Shown: positions 14,537 to 19,561 of the stretch, in pieces
How positions within the stretch are numbered: the first letter of the stretch is position 1
How the letters are laid out: every line of letters begins with the position of its first letter
Notes under the pieces: model-generated
Told to the model about the DNA's origin: nothing
The model's database searches: none
The model's input: the letters and a program-made list of their open reading frames with translations, nothing else
NCBI GenBank assembly: GCA_016218485.1
Contig: JACRDY010000030.1
Location: 1 to 19,561, forward strand
Source: Candidatus Falkowiibacteriota bacterium
GTDB lineage: Bacteria; Patescibacteriota; Patescibacteriia; JACRDY01
DNA: 19,561 nucleotides
Direction of reading: 5' to 3'
Position numbers and translations under genes: made by a program

Positions 14537-15106
14537 TCAACCGCTTTGGCGTCCAGGCCAATGCTCAATGACATGCATTGCCACGTCAGCAGCTGTTTTG
14601 AGCAACAGAAAAAATACCAAAAACGCACCCTGGCCCGCCAAGAGAAAAAAGACTATCAACGCCAGATGCATCGGGATAACGCGCAGGTACGGAAAAAACA
14701 TCATTGAGCCGATATTGGGAGCGCGAGTTTCATCCTGCGCTCTATTCACGCGGTATGAGATGCAGTGATTGAGAGCAAATCCCAGTCCGGCCACAAACAG
14801 CGCAAACGTGTCCACCGAACCGCTCATGCTCGCGAGGAATATACCGTAGATAAGATGGAAAAAACCATAGTGAAGCAAGAAAAATCCCGCAGTCGTACGC
14901 TTGGTTCGTTCCGTCGGCAACACCGGGTGATTATTGATGGTAAACCCAGTGGTTGAAAATTTCTTAAGCTGGAGGATTTTAAGGCACTGGAATAACCCAA
15001 TCAGAACACTCTGCACCCAATAGGTCCACATGATCGTTGGCGCTGACCACTGCTGCGTGACGGCGAACGCAATCGTCAGGCTGTTGGCAGCCAAGAGCAG
15101 CCACAC
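14537..15106 (-). CDS. DUF6498-like integral membrane protein
   Basis: The 189 aa have about five hydrophobic helices. The N-terminal motif TIMWTYWVQSVLIGLFQCLK resembles the first helices of the DUF6498 family (..W.E...G.f..lK..), whose function is unknown; the match is from memory. The only usable start is GTG 15106, with an in-frame stop at 15137-15139 inside the IS boundary. The complete IS is inserted 30 bp upstream and separates this gene from the PepSY-like gene at 16195-16542, formerly its upstream neighbour on the same strand. The IS end may now supply its promoter. N-terminal loss by the insertion cannot be excluded but is not needed. Confidence 0.6.
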   Translation of the reverse strand: MWLLLAANSLTIAFAVTQQWSAPTIMWTYWVQSVLIGLFQCLKILQLKKFSTTGFTINNHPVLPTERTKRTTAGFFLLHYGFFHLIYGIFLASMSGSVDTFALFVAGLGFALNHCISYRVNRAQDETRAPNIGSMMFFPYLRVIPMHLALIVFFLLAGQGAFLVFFLLLKTAADVAMHVIEHWPGRQSG

Positions 15107-15130
15107 CGAGGGCGACGTTACTATTCTTTT

Positions 15131-15159
15131 TATATACTAGACCTGTTGCCAAATAGCAA
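15131..15159 (-). promoter_or_regulatory. possible outward hybrid promoter at the IS left end
   Basis: On the minus strand TTGCTA (15159-15154, inside the IS repeat) is exactly 17 bp from TATATA (15136-15131, in flanking DNA). The DUF6498-like gene starts about 25 nt downstream. Confidence 0.4.
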
Positions 15160-15217
15160 CAAATGTTAAAATGTATGTAAAGATTCCAACTAAACAAGTT
15201 AAAACAAAAACAAAAAT

Positions 15218-16132
15218 ATGATTAATCTTAGCCGAATTCTAAAGAACAAACGTTTGATGCTCGCCTTGACCGGGCTAAACCCGGAAGAATTTATGGAATT
15301 GTTGCCGGTATTTACCGTCAGCTGGCAAAAAAAGCGGCGAGAACAATATAATCTGAACGCGACCGGGAAAAGAGCGATGGGCGGCGGGCGGAAAGGATTT
15401 CTGCCAACCGTCGAAGCTAAGCTGTTTTTCATCCTCTTTTACTACAAATGCTATCCGACGTTTGATCTGGCTGGGTTCATCTTTGGCTGTGACCGGTCCA
15501 AAGCTTGTCTCCGGCAGCAAGAATTAAGCCGAATCCTTGAATCCTCATTAGGCAAGAAGCTGGTTATGCCTAAAAGGCAGATGCGGACAATTGAGGAATT
15601 TCTTCAAGCCTTCCCGGAAGCTAAAGACATCTTCATTGATGGCGCCGAAAGACCGATTCAAAGGCCGAAAGACAAGGCCAAGCAGAAAAACAATTATTCC
15701 GGCAAGAAGAAACGCCATTCTGTTAAAAACATTGTCATTACCGACAAAAACAAACGGATTGGATTTCTCGGCCAAACCATCGGCGGCAAAGAACATGACT
15801 TTACCATTTTAAAAGAACAGGCTTCGCCCGACAATATGCCGCCAGGAATTAGGAAGCATCTTGATTTGGGCTTTAAGGGAATCAACCAACAATTTCCCGG
15901 TCATAAGCTATCAATGCCTAAACGAAAGCCCCGGACCAAGGATTTATCCAAATTCGCCGTTAAGCAAAACAAGAAGAAATCAGCGGTTAGAGTTTTAGTG
16001 GAAAACGCCCTGGCTGGCGTTAAAAGGTTAAGAATCTCAACCGATGTATTCAGAAACAGAAAAGAAGGATTTGACGACCAAGCCATGCTGGTTTCCTGCG
16101 GACTCTGGAATTACCATTTATCGATGAAGTGA
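15218..16132 (+). CDS. IS5-family DDE transposase (HTH_Tnp_4/DDE_Tnp_4 type)
   Basis: It catalyses cut-and-paste movement of the surrounding IS. The 304 aa contain an N-terminal helix-turn-helix region (about 55-115; GGGRKGFLPTVEAKLFFILF, CDRSKACLRQ). The DDE core has Asp141 (FIDGAERPI), Asp216 (LDLGFKG) and Glu262 (VENALAGVKRLR), with the group's YSGKKKRHSVK motif at 160-170. The frame is intact and the inverted repeats are well kept, so it is likely functional. A promoter TGTTAAAAT lies at 15164-15172, near the left end. The N-terminus resembles the fragment at 1-96, but the two are different elements. Confidence 0.92.
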   Translation: MINLSRILKNKRLMLALTGLNPEEFMELLPVFTVSWQKKRREQYNLNATGKRAMGGGRKGFLPTVEAKLFFILFYYKCYPTFDLAGFIFGCDRSKACLRQQELSRILESSLGKKLVMPKRQMRTIEEFLQAFPEAKDIFIDGAERPIQRPKDKAKQKNNYSGKKKRHSVKNIVITDKNKRIGFLGQTIGGKEHDFTILKEQASPDNMPPGIRKHLDLGFKGINQQFPGHKLSMPKRKPRTKDLSKFAVKQNKKKSAVRVLVENALAGVKRLRISTDVFRNRKEGFDDQAMLVSCGLWNYHLSMK

Positions 16133-16139
16133 TAATTCC

Positions 16140-16160
16140 AGAATCTCCAGGGGAGATTCT
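16140..16160. repeat. hairpin after the transposase gene
   Basis: AGAATCTCC (16140-16148) and GGAGATTCT (16152-16160) form a perfect 9-bp stem with a 3-nt loop. An overlapping longer inverted repeat (TCTGGAATT 16104-16112 with AATTCCAGA 16134-16142) could form instead. There is no T-run. Confidence 0.65.
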
Positions 16161-16194
16161 AGCTATATTAAGTTGCTACTTGGCAACAGGTCTA

Positions 16195-16542
16195 TTAAAT
16201 AGCTCTTGTTATCTCTCCGGTCTTTTTGTTGACCCGATACCAGCCAAACGTCGCCGTGTGCGTTGAGTCACCGTTGTTCACAATTTCAAACACATGGACA
16301 TTCCATTCTTCCCCCGAGTCTTCCACGACGATCTGCGCCTCCGTGCCAGCCTGAGTCAGCATCTCCGCGTATTGCCGCACTTCGGGCAGAGCCTGCACTG
16401 TAGCGCGAGCATCATTGGCGGTAATGTCTGTTGGCCAGAGATTGACGACCAGAAATGCTAAGACAAAAATTGCAGTGACAGCAAACACTATTTTAAACAT
16501 TTTCATAGGTTTATTTATCGGGGTATTAAAAGTATTGCTCAC
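16195..16542 (-). CDS. membrane-anchored small protein with PepSY-like C-terminal domain
   Basis: The protein has 115 aa from GTG 16542, or 103 aa from ATG 16506. One hydrophobic N-terminal segment (FKIVFAVTAIFVLAFLVVNL) serves as signal anchor. The outer part ends in EEWNVHVFEIV...GWYRVNKKTGEITR, the strand pattern of PepSY/YpmB-like domains, which in known cases inhibit or bind peptidases. This is inference from a short motif. The extended -10 TGGTATACT at 16551-16559 ends 8 nt before the GTG, which favours the GTG as a near-leaderless start. The stop codon lies directly against the IS right end, so the insertion occurred right after the gene. Confidence 0.6.
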   Translation of the reverse strand: MSNTFNTPINKPMKMFKIVFAVTAIFVLAFLVVNLWPTDITANDARATVQALPEVRQYAEMLTQAGTEAQIVVEDSGEEWNVHVFEIVNNGDSTHTATFGWYRVNKKTGEITRAI

Positions 16543-16550
16543 TATTCACA

Positions 16551-16559
16551 AGTATACCA
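16551..16559 (-). promoter_or_regulatory. extended -10 promoter of the PepSY-like gene
   Basis: TGGTATACT on the minus strand sits in the T-run of the preceding terminator, 8 nt before the GTG start. Confidence 0.55.
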
Positions 16560-16582
16560 AAAAACTCCTGGGTTTAACAGGA
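16559..16582 (-). terminator. weak intrinsic terminator after the acidic orphan gene
   Basis: TCCTG (16566-16570) pairs with CAGGA (16578-16582). On the minus strand it is followed by G and T6. The stem is only 5 bp. Confidence 0.45.
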
Positions 16583-16629
16583 ATCTTTTAGCAAATTTTT
16601 AAGTGCCCGCATTGGCGTACGTCATTATT

Positions 16630-17235
16630 TTACCTTCTCTTTGGCCCTAAAAAGTCAGGCTTGATAATTTCCGCCCCATCCCCTTTATCCCTTTTGGATC
16701 CTGCGGTACCGAACATTTCCTCCAATAACTCCTGCTCCTCTGCGGTTTTTACTGTAGACCCTGATTTATTGAATAGATCATCGACCATTTCTCGATTAAC
16801 CTGTTCATCTTTCGCCAGCATCTTGATTATTTGCATCTCAATTTCGCCAGCTTCCAAGTGAAAAATCTGTTTAAACAAACCTTCAACTTCTGCCAGCGCT
16901 TCATCTAACTCTTGTATATTTTGAGCGTCAAATACTCTGTCTCTGGCATCCGAAAGTTGCACAACCAAACTAAATCTCTCGTCTATTTTTATTTTTGCAG
17001 CCTCCTCTTCCGTTATGCCACTTAATGCCAAGGCGCTCCTATCGCCGTATTTATAAAAAAGGTTCGTATTATAAAATCGATCGAACTCTACCTTACTCAT
17101 AAACATTCCCTGAACTGAGAGGCCATCATCCTCGAGCATGCTGCTCAGCTCGTTATGTATTCTCTCTCTAATCTGCTCAAAAGGGAGCTCTGTTTTTGCA
17201 ACCACCTTGGTTATTACCGATTTGAATTCTGGCAT
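16630..17235 (-). CDS. hypothetical acidic cytoplasmic protein
   Basis: I do not recognise the family. The 201 aa have no signal peptide or membrane segment. They are rich in Glu and Asp, predicted mostly helical, with a possible coiled-coil stretch at about 100-165 (ARDRVFDAQNIQELDEALAE). A short polar tail (GSKRDKGDGAEIIKPDFLGP) ends in KRR. The ATG 17235 is the first good start. A TATAAT on the minus strand at 17296-17291 may be the promoter. The gene opens the accessory tract on the right of the window and has no functional partner nearby. Confidence 0.6.
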   Translation of the reverse strand: MPEFKSVITKVVAKTELPFEQIRERIHNELSSMLEDDGLSVQGMFMSKVEFDRFYNTNLFYKYGDRSALALSGITEEEAAKIKIDERFSLVVQLSDARDRVFDAQNIQELDEALAEVEGLFKQIFHLEAGEIEMQIIKMLAKDEQVNREMVDDLFNKSGSTVKTAEEQELLEEMFGTAGSKRDKGDGAEIIKPDFLGPKRR

Positions 17236-17583
17236 TCTATTTTCTTGGCAGGGGTGTCTCCCGCAGTTAGGATCAAACCCACGTTCGCTTATTATAAATT
17301 AAATATTTTCTGGCAGGCGTGCCCGGTCTAGTGCCAATTCATTAGAGGTTTTGAAAGGGTTTATCGGGCGGTTAGATTCTAGCGGCTATAGGGCTCTAGG
17401 TAGGCCTAAAATGGGACACCTGCCTACCGGCAGGCAGGAATGGGACACGAAAACGGGATTTTTAAACTGTACCATTTCTGAGACACGGTGTCTTATTTGA
17501 GCTAAAATTTTGGCTAATTTCTGTAGGAATGAAACAAATGAGACAGTCATTAAGGGTTTTTACAGGCGTGTCCCATTTTTAGG
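17236..17583. other. gene-free tract with IS-like repeat remnants
   Basis: No credible gene is present. It contains a G+C-rich palindrome CCTGCCTACCGGCAGGCAGG (17419-17438) of a kind frequent in CPR genomes. TGGGACAC occurs at 17412-17419 and 17441-17448, with its complement at 17568-17575. The outer copies are extended as CCTAAAATGGGACAC (17405-17419) and, inverted, GTGTCCCATTTTTAGG (17568-17583). A small palindrome AGACACGGTGTCT is at 17481-17493. This looks like terminal repeats of a decayed or excised element. Confidence 0.6.
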
Positions 17584-17886
17584 TTAATGTTTTTGCTGAC
17601 TTTCTAATATCTTTTCGGCCGGTGAAAGACCGCCCAAAATCTTATGAGGAAAGTAATTCCAGGCGTCATTAATGGTTTCTAAGATGTTATTGAGTTCAAT
17701 CGGATCTTGCCCGGTGTCAAACATGGCAATAATATCCATTAGATCATCTTGATCTTCTTCGTTATAGATAATCTCCTTAATATCATCTAAATCAAAATCG
17801 CTTTTGGTTTCTTTTAAAAAATCCAGAAGCTCTTGCTCAATTTCCTTTCGCCGCTCAATGATTTGTTGTTTGGTGAGGGTTTCCAC
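17584..17886 (-). CDS. small acidic hypothetical protein with WNYFPHK-LGGLSPAEK tail
   Basis: I do not know the function. From the GTG at 17886 it has about 100 aa; the longer frame to ATG 17931 overlaps the NYN gene end and is less likely. The N-terminal part is helical and charged (TKQQIIERRKEIEQELLDFL), followed by an acidic stretch (YNEEDQDDLMDII). The tail AWNYFPHKILGGLSPAEKIL resembles the end of integrase-type (rve) transposases, where (N)xxRPHxxLGGxTPxE is typical. The stop codon is directly followed by the CCTAAAAATGGGACAC repeat. Either this is a distinct small CPR family or a fusion with an IS remnant; I cannot decide. Confidence 0.55.
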   Translation of the reverse strand: METLTKQQIIERRKEIEQELLDFLKETKSDFDLDDIKEIIYNEEDQDDLMDIIAMFDTGQDPIELNNILETINDAWNYFPHKILGGLSPAEKILESQQKH

Positions 17887-17902
17887 AACAAAAATATTTA
17901 CT

Positions 17903-18669
17903 TTACTCTTTTTGGATAAACGGCTTAACAAACGGCTTCAAATCAGAAGCGATAAATATCCGCTGAACATCAGAATTGGTTATCATTGTCTGCGACGGCT
18001 TGCCGTCATTTTGGATTGACTTTGGATCGGCTATAGAGAAACCAATATATTCCGCTCTCTTTTTCTTCCGTTTTCTGACCCAATCAACCGCCGGGACTAA
18101 ATCACCGTCAGAACTGACGACTATCGCCGTATCGTATTTATCATCAACCGCTCCGACAATCAAATCGGTGGCTAATTTCACGTCAATGCCTTTTTCACGC
18201 AGCCGATTAAATTCAATACACTTAACTCCTTATCTTCAATAATTCCTGATAACCAACGACCCTATCATCAATAAATCCAGCACATTCCTGTCGGGGTATT
18301 ACACACTGCAAGAATACTCTCTCAGCCATTCATCCCCTAGAGCACGCTGACGGGGCATTCTGGAAGGTGCTGGATAAAAATCTTTTCCAGCCGACTTCTT
18401 AGTTTGCTGGTTTTAACTTCCCAATTATACGATTTTAGAACTGTAAAAAATTTTGTCTGTTTAGACATCGCTTCTTTACTCTTAGGATCACCGATTTTCT
18501 CTCGGATCGTGCCTACATAAAATCTTTTGCCCATTTCGGTAACTTGCCGGCCGTTGGCTAAAAAATTAGCAAATTCCTCAAAAGAAAAATCCAGCTCTCC
18601 CAGATTGAGCTTCTTTAATGCCAAATGGTAAAAATTACCGCCATCAATGAATATATGGATTCTCTCCAT
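17903..18669 (-). pseudogene. NYN/LabA-type PIN-like ribonuclease gene, split into two frames
   Basis: The N-terminal part (ATG 18669 to stop 18337) starts MERIHIFIDGGNFYHLALKK with the family's first acidic residue Asp9 and Asn12, and runs to WEVKTSKLRSR. The C-terminal part (open 18229 to stop 17903) continues with REKGIDVKLATDLIVGAVDD, then YDTAIVVSSDGDLVPAVDWV and ITNSDVQRIFIASDLKPF. Together they make one NYN domain, but ~107 bp with stops in all relevant frames separate them. A small inverted-repeat element (18275-18375) fills most of the gap. NYN proteins cleave RNA with a metal-bound Asp cluster, which here is divided between the two frames. A sequencing error alone would not explain the extra length. 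Confidence 0.75.
18275..18375. repeat. 101-bp inverted-repeat insertion in the NYN gene
   Basis: ATCCAGCACATTCC (18275-18288) is matched 13 of 14 by the complement at 18362-18375. The interior also holds CGGGG/CCCCG complementarity. Its size and form suggest a MITE- or REP-like element. A 35-codon frame on the minus strand (MAERVFLQCV...) starts inside it but has no support. Confidence 0.5.
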
Positions 18670-18681
18670 AAATACGCTTAT

Positions 18682-18690
18682 ATTTTAGCA
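18682..18690 (-). promoter_or_regulatory. possible extended -10 promoter of the NYN gene
   Basis: TGCTAAAAT on the minus strand lies 12 nt before the ATG at 18669, giving a very short leader. Confidence 0.4.
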
Positions 18691-18699
18691 TAATTTTAA

Positions 18700-18734
18700 T
18701 AAAAAATCCTGCACACTGGAAAACCAGGCGCAGG
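18700..18734 (-). terminator. intrinsic terminator downstream of the zinc-ribbon-like gene
   Basis: CCTGCACACTGG (18708-18719) and CCAGGCGCAGG (18724-18734) form a stem with one mismatch/bulge around AAAA. On the minus strand it is followed by A and T6 (18701-18706). Confidence 0.75.
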
Positions 18735-18912
18735 AGACTTTATGATTAAATTATAGCACCAATATCGTTTCTGTCAATATTTATCCACAGAATATAAATT
18801 GGGCTAAGATGAAAAGAGATAAATATTATCCTGTCTGAAAAGCAGACTTATACTGGTGGAAAGAGAACTAAAATTGGTTAGCTAAACGAAAAAACCAGAA
18901 AATCAAACTTAT

Positions 18913-19422
18913 TTATTTCTTAAATTTTGCGCTTCCATAACCCTGATGTTCGGAAAGAGAATGTTCTTGATCTTTTATTATTTCCTTTTTATTTGAAGCA
19001 TTCACAACTTTTTCTTTGTACTTATCGTTACGCCTATCAATAATTTGATCCTTTAAAACTCCATCTTTTAAATTTGGATTATTACTTTTGAACCACCCTT
19101 GAATATGTTGAATGACAAAATTTCTTTTACCTTTCCCTTCCGGTACTAGCAATGCCTTAACAGATTCACGTAATTTTAAAATTTCCTCAACGAGTACTTC
19201 TGTATGTGCATGTCCACAGCTAAATTTAATAATAGTTTTAGTGATATTTTTATCTTTATCAATAACATAGCTTTTTATTTTCCCGACACCACAGGAAACG
19301 CAATTTCCCTTAGATTGATTTTTTAATACTCTAAAATATTCATCTGAAATTTTCCTATTTGGGTCAGCTAATTTAAATTTTGCTTGTTCTTTCCACCTAT
19401 ATATTTTGAATATTTTAAACAT
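18913..19422 (-). CDS. hypothetical protein with a Cys/His (zinc-ribbon-like) cluster
   Basis: The family is not recognised. From ATG 19422 it has 169 aa; a TTG start at 19473 would lie inside the IS end and is rejected. A possible metal site is C41-x2-C44 (GNCVSCGVGKIKS) with C69-x-H71-x-H73 (KFSCGHAHTE). The rest is basic and polar (pI clearly high), ending HQGYGSAKFKK. There is no membrane segment. The IS terminal repeat ends exactly at the T-A of the start codon, so native upstream DNA, and possibly a longer N-terminus, has been replaced. A terminator follows the gene at 18700-18734. Nucleic-acid binding is a reasonable guess only. Confidence 0.6.
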   Translation of the reverse strand: MFKIFKIYRWKEQAKFKLADPNRKISDEYFRVLKNQSKGNCVSCGVGKIKSYVIDKDKNITKTIIKFSCGHAHTEVLVEEILKLRESVKALLVPEGKGKRNFVIQHIQGWFKSNNPNLKDGVLKDQIIDRRNDKYKEKVVNASNKKEIIKDQEHSLSEHQGYGSAKFKK

Positions 19423-19440
19423 AGACCTACTGATTAAAGA
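19422..19440 (+). repeat. terminal inverted repeat of the right-edge IS
   Basis: TAGACCTACTGATTAAAGA matches the repeat at 121-139 in 18 of 19 positions. The interior of the element lies to the right. Confidence 0.75.
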
Positions 19441-19477
19441 TTTACGCCACTTCGCAAATTCCCCAATCCCCAAAGAA

Positions 19478-19561
19478 TTAGGCTCTGGCGAAGTTGCACA
19501 AACCGCAGACTATTAAAAAGTATTGATTGTAATTTTCAAGGTGTCCACGGAAACGATCAGC
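19478..19561 (-). CDS. IS5-type transposase, C-terminal fragment (runs off window)
   Basis: Twenty-seven codons enter from the window edge and stop at TAA 19480-19478. They read ADRFRGHLENYNQYFLIVCG then LCNFARA. The ending (F/M)L(I/V)xCGLxN is typical of IS5-type transposases; compare MLVSCGLWNYHL at the end of the complete copy at 15218-16132. The stop is 56 bp from the IS end, as in the complete element (62 bp). With the N-terminal fragment at 1-96 it probably represents one IS type. Confidence 0.7.
   Translation of the reverse strand, partial: ADRFRGHLENYNQYFLIVCGLCNFARA

Larger units (their letters stand above)
15138..16194 (+). mobile_element. complete IS5-type insertion sequence (~1.06 kb)
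   Basis: The inverted repeats are 15138-15160 (TAGACCTGTTGCCAAATAGC then AAC) and the complement at 16172-16194, matching 22 of 23. Each end contains a small palindrome (GTTGC...GCAAC). TA at 15138-15139 and 16193-16194 may be a 2-bp target duplication or part of the repeat. It carries one transposase gene. A 9-bp hairpin (16140-16160) lies after the gene and may block read-through. Confidence 0.9.

Noticed and set aside
14417..14707. Plus-strand frame of 96 codons.
   Set aside because: It overlaps the antisense DUF6498-like membrane gene, whose helix pattern is coherent. The plus frame has no start signal and crosses a terminator.
17255..17285. Minus strand GGGTTTGATCCTAACTGCGG resembles the 5' end of 16S rRNA.
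   Set aside because: Similarity stops after about 10 bases, and the following sequence is a protein-coding frame, so it is chance.
18233..18340. A 35-codon minus-strand frame (MAERVFLQCV...) in the NYN gap.
   Set aside because: It is too short, lacks a clear start signal and lies mostly in the inverted-repeat insertion.
18781..18789. A perfect DnaA box, TTATCCACA, in an AT-rich gap.
   Set aside because: It is a single copy with no cluster, no dnaA/dnaN or rep gene nearby. One 9-mer is not enough for an origin.

Overview
The window looks like chromosomal DNA of a Candidate Phyla Radiation (Patescibacteria) bacterium. The reasons are the compact single-domain genes, a split transketolase, a Rpe-RpiB-transketolase cluster, the paired 'GKILLQVE..AWY' repeats in a secreted peptidase, few Shine-Dalgarno sequences, and many AT-rich degenerate repeats between genes. 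This is inferred from gene style; there is no rRNA in the window to confirm it.

Layout. (1) 1-139 and 19422-19561 are the two opposite ends of an IS5-type insertion sequence. The left edge holds a transposase N-terminus, the right edge a transposase C-terminus, and both have the terminal repeat TAGACCTACTG(C/A)TTAAAGA. The window is therefore either bounded by two directly oriented IS copies or is a contig that broke inside a repeated IS. (2) 143-4316, all minus strand: HU protein, a D-Ala-D-Ala carboxypeptidase-type peptidase, and an ECF sigma factor followed by a membrane-anchored anti-sigma-like protein. (3) 4412-10424, all minus strand: a probable operon in the order rpiB, rpe, transketolase N half, transketolase C half, PfkB kinase, 2-hydroxyacid dehydrogenase, DMT/GRP-type sugar porter. 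It carries the non-oxidative pentose phosphate steps without transaldolase, plus a kinase and a permease. (4) 10517-11724, plus strand: a strong promoter, a SAM-I (S-box) riboswitch with an intrinsic terminator, and a SAM hydroxide adenosyltransferase (DUF62) family gene. (5) 11830-13862: a DEAD-box RNA helicase (minus) with a structured, attenuator-like leader, diverging from a leaderless greA (plus) across a 77-bp perfect hairpin. (6) 13981-16542: small membrane proteins, with a complete 1.06-kb IS inserted between a PepSY-like gene and a DUF6498-type membrane gene. (7) 16630-19477: an AT-rich accessory tract with orphan genes, a broken NYN/LabA-type gene and IS-like remnants.

Expression signals are the most coherent theme. 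Many genes have an extended -10 (TGnTATAmT), and several start codons lie only 6-8 nt after it, which predicts leaderless mRNAs. Genes with real leaders add a TTGACA box 16 bp upstream, and two of these have a GGAGG Shine-Dalgarno. The most interesting locus is the S-box riboswitch upstream of a predicted SAM-consuming enzyme.
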